A DNA stretch of 52,129 bases from Flavobacteriales bacterium. Lineage in GTDB: Bacteria; Bacteroidota; Bacteroidia; Flavobacteriales_D; Crocinitomicaceae. The translations under genes were made by a program, and so were the position numbers. Location: positions 1 through 52,129 of the forward strand of contig CANMHB010000019.1 in assembly GCA_947497485.1 (NCBI GenBank). The letters run 5' to 3'. The notes under the pieces are model-generated. The model was not told where the DNA came from. It saw nothing but the letters and a program-made list of their open reading frames with translations, and ran no database searches. Below, piece by piece: positions 34,302 through 43,808 of the stretch. The stretch's first letter is position 1. Every line of letters starts with the position of its first letter.

Positions 34302-37300
34302 TTGTTGTATTTTCGCTTTACCTTGAATCGATATTTATATATACTTATTTTATTATTAGCTCCGAAGGCTTTTGCTCAGTCGGTTTGGATGACTCCTAAT
34401 AAGGGACAGTGGGATGATCGAATCCTATATAATGTTGATTTAAATCAAGGAAAATTATTCCTCGAAGACAAGAGGATGACTTTTTTACTAAGTGATGCTA
34501 TGGTTCACAATCATGGAGAGGAAAATTCGAAGGAACATGATCATACGGCCACGAAATATCAAGTAATTCAACAAAATTTTTTGAATACCAAATGGAAGGG
34601 TAAATCAATAGTGTCAAATGTTTCTGGTCATTACAAAAATTATATTCTAGGAAATAATCCTGCTAATTGGACGTCATTTGTATATGAATATTCCAATGTT
34701 CGTTTTGAGGAATTTTATTCTGGCGTAGACTTAATTTATGATGGAAGACAAGGTCAATTATCGTATAATTTTGAATTAAAGCCACATTCAAGTTCTGAAG
34801 AAATTGAATTCGAAATTGTAGGTGCAGATGAAATAAAATTGGATGAAAATGGTCTTCTGCATATTGCACATCGATTTGGCGAAATCACCCAATCTTCTCC
34901 AATTGCTTGGTCGATTGATGATCAAGGTAATCGACAAAGAATCGAAGTTAAATTCAAAAATAAAAACGGGAAAATAAGTTTTCATTTTCCGAACGGATAC
35001 GACAAAAGCAAAACGCTGTTCATTGATCCAAGTTTGACCTTTTCAACTTTTACGGGATCTACAGCTGACAACTGGGGTTTTACCGCTACACCAGATCCCA
35101 ATGGAAATTTATTTGGAGGAGGAATTGTTTTCGGAAGTGGTTATCCAACATCGGTTGGAGCCTACGACATTTCATATAACAACGGAACTGGTAGTTTGCC
35201 ATTTGATATAGGTATTACAAAGTACAATGCTTCTGGAAACCAGTTAATGTATTCGACATACATCGGCGGTTCAGGGAATGAAGCGCCGCATAGTATTGTC
35301 TGTTCACCAAACGGAGAATTATTCATATACGGGGCGACCTCCTCTGGTAATTTCCCAATGGCAGGATCTCCTTATGATAATTCATTTAATGGTGGCCCGA
35401 ATATTACAGAAAATAGTTTGAATTTTAATGGCTCGGACATCTATGTAGCTCGTTTGAATGCTGCCGGAACAAACTTGATTGCTTCCACATACATTGGAGG
35501 TTCCAATACGGATGGTCTCAGTACGAATACACTACATTACAACTATGGAGATCAATTTCGAGGTGAAATCACCTTGGATTTAAATCAAAATGTATATGTT
35601 TCAAGTACAACAGAATCGAATAATTTCCCAACGGTTAATGCTTTACAAAATTCATTGAATGGAGATCAGGACGCTGTTATTTTTCGATTAAATAATTCAT
35701 TAAGTTCTTTAGCGTGGAGCACATACTTCGGTGGGAGCGGAAATGAAACTGGAAATGCCATAACAGTTGGTTCAAATAGTTCTGTTTATTTTGTTGGCGG
35801 AACTACATCAACTTCTTTGCCTTTTGCTTCGGGTAATGATTTGTCTTATAATGGTGGTCAATCTGATGGTTATCTTGTTCGCCTAAATGCTACGACAGGA
35901 GCATTACAGGCAGGAACTTTTATGGGAATGAATGAATATGATCAAACCTATTTTGTCCAAACGGATATTGACAATAAAGTTTATGTTTATGGTCAAACAG
36001 AGTCTGCTTGGCCAATTTCACCGGGGTGCTACGGAACGCCGAATTCGGGGCAATTTGTAAGACAATATTCTTCCGATTTATCCATTGTAAATTGGACCAC
36101 TATGATTGGAGGAGCTCATGGGCATGTTGAGATTTCTCCTACAGCATTTTTAGTTTCGGATTGCTATGACATTTATTTGGCAGGGTGGGGAGGTGTATTG
36201 AACCAAAGTGGACAAGCGACGAACTCGACTACCAATGGTTTCCAATGTACATCAGATGGCTATCAGGTTACAACAAATGGTAGTAATTTCTATATAGCGG
36301 TTCTAGATCAGGATGCCTCTGCTTTGAAATATGCTACATTTATGGGTGGTACAACGAGCAGCTATAACCATGTAGATGGGGGAACGAGTCGTTTTGATAA
36401 ATCAGGAAGAATTTATCATGCTGTTTGCGGGGCATGTGGAGGAAATCAGTATGGTTTTACAAGTACCCCTGGTAGCTGGTCTCCGACAAATAACAGTTCA
36501 AATTGTAATATGGCCACATTCAAATTTGAATTGAGTACAATTGAGGCTGCGGCTGCGCAACCAGAGCCATTGATTTGTATACCACAACTAGTTTATTTTC
36601 AAAATAATAGTGTAAATGGAAACGCGTATTTATGGGATTTTGGAGATGGGAATACTTCAACTGAATTTGAACCATCATATCAATACACTACTCCAGGCGT
36701 CTATGAAGTTCAATTAATTGTTTCGGATACTTCAGGTTGTTTTAGTGCCGATTCTGTTTCGGTAACCGTAAATATTGGAGCATTTCAGGGAACAGTTACA
36801 GCTCCTTCTGGACCCATTTGTCCTGGTTCATCTTATCAATTTGATGCATTTGGAGGTTCAAACTACGCTTGGTCTCCGGCAAATTTACTCGATAACCCGA
36901 CAATTTCGAACCCAACAGCGACTATATATCAAACAACAACTTTTACGGTTACAATATCAGATAGTTGTGGGTCCTCAACGAACCAAGTTACTCTTGAAGT
37001 AATTGATAATGAAATTTCTATTTCTAATGACACTAGTGTTTGCATTGGATCGAGTGTGAATTTGAATGCAGAGGGCAACGGAACTATTACGTGGCAACCT
37101 ACCACATTTTTGAACAACCCTTCGATATCGAATCCCATTTCGACGCCTGATAGTTTAATAACCTATACAGCTACTTTGACTTCACCGGAAGGATGTGTTA
37201 AAAAGGATAGTGTTACGATTTCCGTTTTTCAAAATCCTCCAGTTCCGATTTTAGCCGATACACTTGCAATGTGTGCTGGAAGTCAGCTTGACATTCTCAT

Positions 37301-38189
37301 TTCAGGTGGCATTACTTATGAATGGAGTCCGAATTCTTATATTCTATCGACACAGGGAAATCAAGTTACAGTTTTTCCACCAAATGGTCAGTGGTATTAT
37401 TGTTTGGTTACAAATGCCTGTGGATCGAAATTGGATTCTGTATTTGTAAAGGTAACTTCAGCCAATATTGTAGCCGGTAATGACACAACAATTTGTCCAA
37501 ATGAAAAAGCAACTTTGTGGGCATACGGAGCAACAAATTACATATGGTATCCGAACGACTACGTTGAAAGTGCATTTGATAATTTGGCAATTGTGAAACC
37601 TGCCGAATCCACTGTTTTTTATGTAATCGGAATTGATTCAATAGGGTGCAGGGATACCGCGCAGGTTGAAGTTGTTGTTCATCCTTATCCTTCGTTACAA
37701 GTTTCAGCGGATGTATTTGCTTTTTATGATGATGAAATACAATTGAACGCAATTACTCACGTTCCTGGTATTTTGACTTGGACACCACCCGAGTTTTTAT
37801 CATGTGTGAATTGTCCAAATCCTATTGCTACACCAAATACAGATATTACCTATTTCGTTGAATTTATTGATCCGAACGGATGTAAAGCCAAGGATTTTGT
37901 TAATATTACATACCGTCCTGCGATCTATGTTCCGAATACTTTCATTCCAGATGGTAATAATACGAATGAAGTATTTAAAGTTTATGGCGGAAATATTAAG
38001 GAAATGGAATGTCTTATTTTTAACAGGTGGGGAGAACTCGTTTATACATTAAAATCAACAAATGACTTTTGGGACGGAACTTTCAAAGGTAAAATTTGCC
38101 AAGATGGAACCTATACTTGGAAACTCAAATTTCAAGATTTTCAGCTAAGAACATATCAATTGACTGGTCATGTTAATTTATTGCGTTGA
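34302..38189 (+). CDS. Giant gliding-motility/T9SS type B cell-surface protein
   Basis: Up to 1295 aa. The start is uncertain: TTG 34302 opens the frame, but the promoter-like box TATTTTCG (34308-34315) lies inside it, so TTG 34323 is better and still leaves a signal peptide (YLYILILLLAPKAFAQS). An N-terminal domain (~25-240) with LFLEDKRMTFLLSD and FEEFYSGVDLIYDG is the head seen on many such Bacteroidota proteins. SBBP-type repeats (GNAITVGSNSSVYFVGGTTS, AWSTYFGGSG, STYIGGSN) form a propeller to ~750. A PKD domain (YLWDFGDGNTSTEFEPSYQY) and several Ig-like modules follow. The tail YVPNTFIPDGNNTNEVFKVYG ... FNRWGELVYT ... GTYTWKLKF is the gliding-motility/type B sorting domain. Likely adhesin. 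Confidence 0.88.
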   Translation: MLYFRFTLNRYLYILILLLAPKAFAQSVWMTPNKGQWDDRILYNVDLNQGKLFLEDKRMTFLLSDAMVHNHGEENSKEHDHTATKYQVIQQNFLNTKWKGKSIVSNVSGHYKNYILGNNPANWTSFVYEYSNVRFEEFYSGVDLIYDGRQGQLSYNFELKPHSSSEEIEFEIVGADEIKLDENGLLHIAHRFGEITQSSPIAWSIDDQGNRQRIEVKFKNKNGKISFHFPNGYDKSKTLFIDPSLTFSTFTGSTADNWGFTATPDPNGNLFGGGIVFGSGYPTSVGAYDISYNNGTGSLPFDIGITKYNASGNQLMYSTYIGGSGNEAPHSIVCSPNGELFIYGATSSGNFPMAGSPYDNSFNGGPNITENSLNFNGSDIYVARLNAAGTNLIASTYIGGSNTDGLSTNTLHYNYGDQFRGEITLDLNQNVYVSSTTESNNFPTVNALQNSLNGDQDAVIFRLNNSLSSLAWSTYFGGSGNETGNAITVGSNSSVYFVGGTTSTSLPFASGNDLSYNGGQSDGYLVRLNATTGALQAGTFMGMNEYDQTYFVQTDIDNKVYVYGQTESAWPISPGCYGTPNSGQFVRQYSSDLSIVNWTTMIGGAHGHVEISPTAFLVSDCYDIYLAGWGGVLNQSGQATNSTTNGFQCTSDGYQVTTNGSNFYIAVLDQDASALKYATFMGGTTSSYNHVDGGTSRFDKSGRIYHAVCGACGGNQYGFTSTPGSWSPTNNSSNCNMATFKFELSTIEAAAAQPEPLICIPQLVYFQNNSVNGNAYLWDFGDGNTSTEFEPSYQYTTPGVYEVQLIVSDTSGCFSADSVSVTVNIGAFQGTVTAPSGPICPGSSYQFDAFGGSNYAWSPANLLDNPTISNPTATIYQTTTFTVTISDSCGSSTNQVTLEVIDNEISISNDTSVCIGSSVNLNAEGNGTITWQPTTFLNNPSISNPISTPDSLITYTATLTSPEGCVKKDSVTISVFQNPPVPILADTLAMCAGSQLDILISGGITYEWSPNSYILSTQGNQVTVFPPNGQWYYCLVTNACGSKLDSVFVKVTSANIVAGNDTTICPNEKATLWAYGATNYIWYPNDYVESAFDNLAIVKPAESTVFYVIGIDSIGCRDTAQVEVVVHPYPSLQVSADVFAFYDDEIQLNAITHVPGILTWTPPEFLSCVNCPNPIATPNTDITYFVEFIDPNGCKAKDFVNITYRPAIYVPNTFIPDGNNTNEVFKVYGGNIKEMECLIFNRWGELVYTLKSTNDFWDGTFKGKICQDGTYTWKLKFQDFQLRTYQLTGHVNLLR
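34308..34315 (+). promoter_or_regulatory. -7-like box before the giant surface protein
   Basis: TATTTTCG, one mismatch from TAnnTTTG. It ends seven bases before TTG 34323, which implies a leaderless or nearly leaderless message. Confidence 0.35.
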
Positions 38190-38206
38190 GCGACTAAAAA
38201 TTTGAA

Positions 38207-38214
38207 TAATTTCG
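38207..38214 (+). promoter_or_regulatory. -7-like box before the MBL-fold gene
   Basis: TAATTTCG, one mismatch from TAnnTTTG, ends 12 bases before ATG 38227. Confidence 0.35.
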
Positions 38215-38226
38215 CAACAAAAATTA

Positions 38227-38874
38227 ATGGCTTTATCTATTCATTCATTTCAGTTTAATGCTTTCCAAGAAAACACATTTGTTGTTTGGGATCAGGAAAA
38301 GAATTGTGTAATCATTGATCCTGGTTGTTATGATCGTAAAGAGCAACAAGAACTTCTTGTTTTCATTTCTGAAAATGATTTGAAGCCACGAGCTCTTTTG
38401 AACACGCACGCACACATTGATCATGTGCTTGGTAATGCTTTTGTTTTACAAAGTTTTCAGGTTGACTATTATCTTCATAAAGAAGACATAGTTACTTTGA
38501 AATCGATTGATTCTTATGCTCATGTTTATGGATTTGAAGGTTATCAATCCTCACCGCAGCCAAACATTTATCTTGAAGACAATCAATTATTGCAATTCGG
38601 AAAAATTAAAATTAATGTTTATCATACACCAGGACATGCTCCAGGTCATGTTGTTTTTCATTTTAAGGACGATAATTTTGTGGTTAATGGTGACGTATTA
38701 TTTCAGGGAAGTTTTGGCAGAGTTGATTTACCAGGAGGGGATTTAGAAACTTTGAAAAAATCCATTTTTGAAAAGATGTTTCAATTACCAGAAGACACCA
38801 TTGTTTATTGTGGACATGGCCCTGAAACAACAATTGGTAGAGAGAAGAAATATAATTATATACATCAGTTTTGA
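38227..38874 (+). CDS. MBL-fold metallo-hydrolase (glyoxalase II-like)
   Basis: 215 aa. Metallo-beta-lactamase fold with the metal motif THAHIDHVLGN (HxHxDH near 57-62), HTPGHAPGHVVFH, the bridging Asp in VVNGDVLF, and CGHGPETTIGRE for the last His. Full length for the cytosolic YcbL/glyoxalase-II-like group, which hydrolyses thioesters such as S-lactoylglutathione analogues. Its stop overlaps the TTG start of the glycosyltransferase (TTGA). Confidence 0.9.
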   Translation: MALSIHSFQFNAFQENTFVVWDQEKNCVIIDPGCYDRKEQQELLVFISENDLKPRALLNTHAHIDHVLGNAFVLQSFQVDYYLHKEDIVTLKSIDSYAHVYGFEGYQSSPQPNIYLEDNQLLQFGKIKINVYHTPGHAPGHVVFHFKDDNFVVNGDVLFQGSFGRVDLPGGDLETLKKSIFEKMFQLPEDTIVYCGHGPETTIGREKKYNYIHQF

Positions 38875-40004
38875 GAATAGGAATTAACACGCGTAATTTA
38901 CTTTCCAACAAGCTTGAAGGGTTTGGTCAATATACCTTAGAATTGACTCGAAGAATTTGTGAGAATCATCCTGAACACGAATTTTACCTTTTTTTTGATC
39001 GGCCCTTTGACCCGAAATATGTCTTTGCTTCTAATGTCAAACCAATTGTATTGTTTCCACCAACGCGTCATCCTATTTTGTATGTTGTTTGGTTTGAGTT
39101 TTCATTGAAAAGAGCACTTAAAAAATATCAAATTGATGCTTTTTGGTCTCCAGACGGATTTTGTAGTTTAAGTTCATCTGTTCCGCAAATTGCTACCATT
39201 CATGATTTGAACTTTGAACATAATCCAGGAGATTTACCTTGGTTAGTTTCCAAATATTTTCGTTTTTTCTTTCCGAAATTTGCCGAAAAGGCTGAACGCA
39301 TAATTACTGTTTCCAACCATTCGAAAAAGGATATCCAGTCAATTTATCAGATTGATGAGCATAAAATCTGCTCAATTTACAATGGGGCAAACGAAAACTA
39401 TAAACCAATTTCAGAATCAGAACAAATTAATATCAGAGTAAAATACACAGAAGGAAGACCTTATTTTTTATTTGTAGGTTCTTTGCATCCGCGTAAAAAT
39501 GTGCAGCGATTGATTGAAGCTTTTGAACTTGTATCTGAATCGAATCTCGAAATTTGTCTTGTAATTGTGGGCAGCTCTATGTGGCGGGAGAATAAAATTC
39601 GAATTTCTGAAAAAGTAAAAGCAAGGGTTATTTTCACTGGACATTTAGAATCAAATGAACTGATAAAAGTGATGGCATCCGCAAAGGCTTTGACATATGT
39701 TCCCTATTTTGAAGGATTTGGTATACCATTAGTTGAGGCAATGCGTTGCAGTACACCTATCCTTGCTGCAAATGCTTCTTGTTTGCCAGAGGTCGCTCGG
39801 GATGCAGCTATTTATTGTGATCCGTTTAATGTAAATGACATTGCTTCAGGAATGAATCAACTTTTGAGTGATGAGTTACTTTGTAACAATCTTTCAAAGT
39901 TGGGATTAAAGCGCAGTGTAATCTTCAGTTGGGATGCAGCTGCAATTTCGGTTTGGAATGAGATTGAAAAGTTATTGCCAAAATCTAATTTGGATAATGT
40001 TTAA
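38871..40004 (+). CDS. GT4-family glycosyltransferase
   Basis: 377 aa from TTG 38871, overlapping the previous stop by 4 bp; it begins directly with the first GT-B strand and loop RIGINTRNLLSNKLEGFGQYT. Other GT4 marks: TIHDLNFEHNPGDLPW, FVGSLHPRKNVQRLIEAFE (phosphate/nucleotide loop) and EGFGIPLVEAM (the E-x7-E motif near 285-295). It transfers a sugar from a nucleotide donor, probably for a surface glycan. No other glycan genes are close. The tRNA gene starts 12 bases after the stop. Confidence 0.88.
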   Translation: MRIGINTRNLLSNKLEGFGQYTLELTRRICENHPEHEFYLFFDRPFDPKYVFASNVKPIVLFPPTRHPILYVVWFEFSLKRALKKYQIDAFWSPDGFCSLSSSVPQIATIHDLNFEHNPGDLPWLVSKYFRFFFPKFAEKAERIITVSNHSKKDIQSIYQIDEHKICSIYNGANENYKPISESEQINIRVKYTEGRPYFLFVGSLHPRKNVQRLIEAFELVSESNLEICLVIVGSSMWRENKIRISEKVKARVIFTGHLESNELIKVMASAKALTYVPYFEGFGIPLVEAMRCSTPILAANASCLPEVARDAAIYCDPFNVNDIASGMNQLLSDELLCNNLSKLGLKRSVIFSWDAAAISVWNEIEKLLPKSNLDNV

Positions 40005-40016
40005 ATTTACAAACTC

Positions 40017-40088
40017 GACTTCGTAGTTCAACGGATAGAATAGAAGTTTCCTAAACTTTTGATCCAGGTTCGATTCCTGGCGAGGTCA
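40017..40088 (+). tRNA. tRNA-Arg (anticodon CCU)
   Basis: 72-nt cloverleaf. The acceptor arms GACTTCG/CGAGGTC pair with one G-T; the D arm is GTTC/GAAT; the anticodon stem GAAGT/ACTTT encloses loop TTCCTAA with CCT at 40050-40052; the T arm is CCAGG-TTCGATT-CCTGG; the discriminator is A. CCA is not encoded. It reads AGG codons. Confidence 0.95.
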
Positions 40089-40157
40089 CAAAACAGAGTG
40101 CGAGTTTAGAGCGAGAGTGATATACTCCACTCCGTTTTATTCGCTCTCACACTCATT
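40081..40157 (+). repeat. 77-bp direct repeat, copy 1 (overlaps tRNA 3' end)
   Basis: Matches 40243-40319 at about 66 of 77 positions, offset 162 bp, no gaps. It begins with the last eight bases of the tRNA-Arg gene. Inside is an imperfect dyad AAACAGAGTG / CACTCCGTTT that would form a stem-loop; it may also end or process the tRNA transcript. Confidence 0.75.
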
Positions 40158-40242
40158 ATCGCACTTTATCTTGATTTTTTGTTGAATTCTTCCCAGTCCA
40201 AAACTCCTTCCAAATCATTATAAAGTAAGATTTTTCGACTTT

Positions 40243-40319
40243 CGGGGTCACAAAACAGAGTGGGAGTTTAGAGCGAGAGCGATATACTCCACTTTGTTTT
40301 CTTCGCTTACATGTTCATT
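40243..40319 (+). repeat. 77-bp direct repeat, copy 2
   Basis: Second copy of the tRNA-proximal repeat. It starts CGGGGTCAC against CGAGGTCAC in copy 1. Here the internal dyad is longer: AAACAGAGTGGGAGT pairs with ACTCCACTTTGTTT. The rest of the 40089-40423 gap holds no gene that I can see: only the two repeats and AT-rich spacer. Confidence 0.75.
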
Positions 40320-40423
40320 TTGGCTCTTTCAGCAGATTTATTTTATGAATCTTTTGATTTGAGAACATTTTCCAAATCCATTGAAAAGTCTTTCTGTCCT
40401 GTAAGGGTTTAAACCACATTTTA

Positions 40424-42940
40424 TTAAGTCATTTTTTTGATATACAAATCAAAGGTTGTAATTTCTTTGTTTGAGTTGACTACGATTTTACCGCCATAAC
40501 CTTCGATGATTGATTTTACGGTACTCAATCCCAATCCTCTATGTAATTTTCTACTTTTCGTTGTGAAAAATCTATCAAATATTCTATGAATATTTTCGGG
40601 TTGGATTTCAATACCATTATTTCTAAACGAAATTATTTCGTAATCGTCGTTTTGAGAACAAGTAATCTCTATCTTTCGCATGGATTGATTTTGATCAAAT
40701 GATTCAATGGCATTTTGAATGAGTAGAGAAACAATTTGAGCAAAACTAATCTTGTCAAATCGAATAATCTTTCCTTTGTCAATTAAAAGTGAATACGAAA
40801 TATTTTGTTCTTTTAACTCATTAATAGTTGGTGAATTTACTAATGAATCGTATAAATTAAATATTTCAAACTCAATCGTAGATATTTGATTTTCAGCTAA
40901 TACGTTCATTTCAGCAACAACATTTTTTGTCGTATTTACAGCCTGTTCAATTGCTAAATCAAGTAAGTATTGTTTTTTTAATTCTAGCAGTAAATCGATA
41001 ATTTCAATTGGATGATTTGATTTGAAAACGCTTGAGATAAAAGATTCTGCCTCAGAATCAGGGTTAAGTTCTGCAATTTTAATTGATAGTGCCTCTAGTT
41101 GCTCATCTGCTAAAAAATTATGTGTTTTTAGAATTATATAAATTTGCTCTATTAATCTTCTTAAATCCCTTCCAAATAATTTTTTAGTTTCTTTTATTGT
41201 GGGAAGCCAAAATTTAACAAGATCCAAACATTCAGCGTTGAGATTATTATTGAAGAGAATATTGTTTTGATTCGTTACAGCGGTTTTTACTTCCTTCGTT
41301 CCAGCAAAAATTATCCCTAAAGGTGTATTTAATTCATGAGCTATTGATGATATTGTCTGAGAGAATATTGATTTCTTTTCAAGACCTATTATTTGAGCAT
41401 TGAGTTTTTGATTTTCAGTGACAATTTTGTTAAGTCTTTTTTCGGATTTATATCGAAGATAAATAAGATAAGAAGAGCCCAATAGTAAAGAAATGATTAT
41501 AATCCCGACCCAAATTAAATTTCTAGTTTTTTGCTTTTGCTCCTTCAACTGATATTCTTTCTCCGATTGAATTCTTTTATTTTTTAATTCGTTGATTTCG
41601 TATTTTCTTGCGAGTTCATTTCGGATTATCAATTTAGATTTTTCGATACTCAGCAAACTATCTTTAAGAAAGTGAAATTTTTTCAATTCATCGAGTGCTT
41701 GCAGAGTTGTACCGTTTTGCTCTAAAATTTGACTCAAAATGTAATGTGCATCTCGTTTTACATGAACTAATTTATACTCATTTGCTAGCTTCATAGCAGC
41801 ATCGGCGGCAATTAAAGCATCTTTATTTTTTTTGATATTAAGTAAAATGTTTGATTTTATTATCAATGAATTTCCTATACCTTCATTTTCTTGAATTTTT
41901 GTTCGCAATGAGATACTACTATCAATGTGGTTAAGGGCTAAATCGAATTTTTTAGTCGCATTATGAACTTGGGCAATGTGTTGGTGAATTTCAGCTATTC
42001 GATAATCAATACCAATTTTGCGTGCTATTTTTAAAGCATTTATTTGATACCTTAAAGCTTTTTTATATTCACCTTTAAGAAAGAAGATATCTCCAATATT
42101 TGTAAGTCGACCACTGATACATTGCAAATCCTCTATTTCTTCGCAAATCTTCAGGCTTTTATTTTCATAATAAAACCGTTTATCCGAATCATTCAACTCC
42201 GTATAAACTTTGTTCATATTTAAGTAAGAATTAGCTAAGCCGCGTTTATCTCCGATTTCAAGTCGGATAACAATGCTTTCATTTAACACCTCAATTGCTT
42301 CTGCATAATTTCCTTCGTGTGATAAACATAAACCAATGAAGGAAAGAGTAGCGGACTCATTCAGTAAATCGTTAATTTTTTGACTTATTTTTTTTGACTG
42401 TTTTAAATCTTTTATTGCCTCTTGAAAGTTTCCCTTCTCGGCTGTAAATACTCCTCGATAATATAATATTGCGGCTAACTGAAATTTATCATTTGTTTTC
42501 TTAACGAATTGATTGGCCTTATTAATTAAATCGAGAGATTTATCAGTTTCTCCCATTGCTGATATAGCCTTGGCTTTATAATTTAGGGCTCGAATGTAAT
42601 ATCCTGAAAGTTCTTTTTTATCAATTTCATTAATTACTGAGTCGCACAGTTTTAATGAATTCTCATAATTACTTTTGATATATTCGATTGAAGCATGATA
42701 AGTTCTAAGTGCAGAAATTAGCTTTTTCTTTTTTCTATTTCGAGAAATTCGTTGTAGTGCGAGGTCATAATTACTTTTTAAAATATCTTCATGAATTTTT
42801 TGTAATTCGATTTGATCTTGTTTTTGTTTAAAGGATTTTTTGATTAAAAAATCATATTCTGCCTGGTTAATTAGTTGTGAAAAACAGTAACTATTAAGAA
42901 TTAATAATAGAAAGAATAGCGTGAATTTTTTGGATTCCAT
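40424..42940 (-). CDS. TPR sensor histidine kinase
   Basis: 838 aa from the ATG at 42940, which opens a signal peptide (FTLFFLLLILNSYCFSQ). About ten TPR-like helix pairs fill residues ~50-430, e.g. YYRGVFTAEKGNFQEAIKDL and IGDIFFLKGEYKKALRYQ, predicted periplasmic. One membrane helix near 475-495 (LIWVGIIIISLLLGSSYLIY) precedes a coiled coil and a His box SSIAHELNTPLG (His about 535). An unusual helical insert of ~150 residues separates this from the ATPase domain (NAIESFDQN, RIFDRFFTTKSRKLHRGLGLSTVKSI). No response regulator is adjacent, so it is an orphan kinase. Signal unknown. Confidence 0.88.
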   Translation of the reverse strand: MESKKFTLFFLLLILNSYCFSQLINQAEYDFLIKKSFKQKQDQIELQKIHEDILKSNYDLALQRISRNRKKKKLISALRTYHASIEYIKSNYENSLKLCDSVINEIDKKELSGYYIRALNYKAKAISAMGETDKSLDLINKANQFVKKTNDKFQLAAILYYRGVFTAEKGNFQEAIKDLKQSKKISQKINDLLNESATLSFIGLCLSHEGNYAEAIEVLNESIVIRLEIGDKRGLANSYLNMNKVYTELNDSDKRFYYENKSLKICEEIEDLQCISGRLTNIGDIFFLKGEYKKALRYQINALKIARKIGIDYRIAEIHQHIAQVHNATKKFDLALNHIDSSISLRTKIQENEGIGNSLIIKSNILLNIKKNKDALIAADAAMKLANEYKLVHVKRDAHYILSQILEQNGTTLQALDELKKFHFLKDSLLSIEKSKLIIRNELARKYEINELKNKRIQSEKEYQLKEQKQKTRNLIWVGIIIISLLLGSSYLIYLRYKSEKRLNKIVTENQKLNAQIIGLEKKSIFSQTISSIAHELNTPLGIIFAGTKEVKTAVTNQNNILFNNNLNAECLDLVKFWLPTIKETKKLFGRDLRRLIEQIYIILKTHNFLADEQLEALSIKIAELNPDSEAESFISSVFKSNHPIEIIDLLLELKKQYLLDLAIEQAVNTTKNVVAEMNVLAENQISTIEFEIFNLYDSLVNSPTINELKEQNISYSLLIDKGKIIRFDKISFAQIVSLLIQNAIESFDQNQSMRKIEITCSQNDDYEIISFRNNGIEIQPENIHRIFDRFFTTKSRKLHRGLGLSTVKSIIEGYGGKIVVNSNKEITTFDLYIKKMT

Positions 42941-43042
42941 AATTTGGAACAAAGATAGATAGTTAGCACAACATTTCTATTTTTTTGAACTGAACTTGTG
43001 AAAACTTAATTTGTAATTGTGAAAAAGTTTATTTGAATTTAA

Positions 43043-43729
43043 TCATCGATTTATATTTAATTCTCTTATCAATTTCAAAACAAAATCAACTTGCTCTTCG
43101 CGCGTTAGATTGGAATTATCCAAAATGATTGCATCATCAACTTGAATCAAGGGACTAATTTCACGATGTGTATCGATGTAATCTCGTTCCTGTAGATTTT
43201 TTCGAACTTCATCCAGCGTAGATTGAATTCCTTTTCTTTTAAGTTCATCATATCTTCTTTGAACTCTTACTTCTTCATTCGCGGTGACAAATATTTTCAA
43301 TTCAGCATATGGAAATACGACAGATCCGATATCCCGACCATCCATAATTATTCCGCCATTGTCGCCCATTTTCTGTTGTTCCAAAACGAGCTTTTCACGA
43401 ACAGGACCAATCGCTGCAATTTTAGAAACGACTTCTGCTACTGCGTTACTTCGTATTTCTTCTGAGACATCTTCGTCGTTCAAAAACAAACTAGTCTTAT
43501 CCGCTTGTTTTTCGAAATGCATTTGAATGTTCGGTAAGTCAGCTATGATTTGTTCAATTTTGGGATTTCCATCAACGATTAAATTATTCCGCAGACAGTA
43601 GAGTGAAACAGCGCGATACATTGCTCCAGAATCGACAAAAACAAAATTAAGTCGTTCAGCAAGATCTTTCGCAAGTGTACTTTTCCCACAAGCAGAATAT
43701 CCATCAATGGCAATCGTAATTTTCTTCAT
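43043..43729 (-). CDS. cmk: Cytidylate kinase
   Basis: 228 aa. P-loop IDGYSACGKSTLAKDLA near 8-24, then DSGAMYRAVSLY, MDGRDIGSVVFP (family motif) and RRYDELKRKG. Phosphorylates CMP and dCMP. The loop has GYSACGKS where most have GPAGSGKS, a change common in Bacteroidota as far as I recall. It lies downstream of the GAPDH gene beyond a terminator and so is likely transcribed separately. Confidence 0.95.
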   Translation of the reverse strand: MKKITIAIDGYSACGKSTLAKDLAERLNFVFVDSGAMYRAVSLYCLRNNLIVDGNPKIEQIIADLPNIQMHFEKQADKTSLFLNDEDVSEEIRSNAVAEVVSKIAAIGPVREKLVLEQQKMGDNGGIIMDGRDIGSVVFPYAELKIFVTANEEVRVQRRYDELKRKGIQSTLDEVRKNLQERDYIDTHREISPLIQVDDAIILDNSNLTREEQVDFVLKLIRELNINR

Positions 43730-43752
43730 CTAAGTAAAATTAAGAATTCTCC

Positions 43753-43787
43753 AAAAAAGAAAAGACTCCTTGTAGGAGCCTTTTTCT
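43753..43787 (-). terminator. Intrinsic terminator after the GAPDH gene
   Basis: On the minus strand, AAAAAGGCTCC-TACAA-GGAGTCTTTTC: a six- to seven-pair stem (one mismatch) followed by a T-rich run, located between the GAPDH stop and the cmk start. A-rich on the other side, so it may work both ways. Confidence 0.75.
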
Positions 43788-43808
43788 TAGAATTATGATT
43801 TTAAAATC

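Noticed and set aside
37408..37752. 114-aa minus-strand ORF inside the giant surface protein
   Set aside because: His/Leu/Gln-rich shadow of the coding frame on the other strand.
40017..40423. Integrated mobile element at the tRNA-Arg gene
   Set aside because: Only 162 bp separate the two repeat copies and no integrase or cargo gene is present; kept as a repeat and not called an island.
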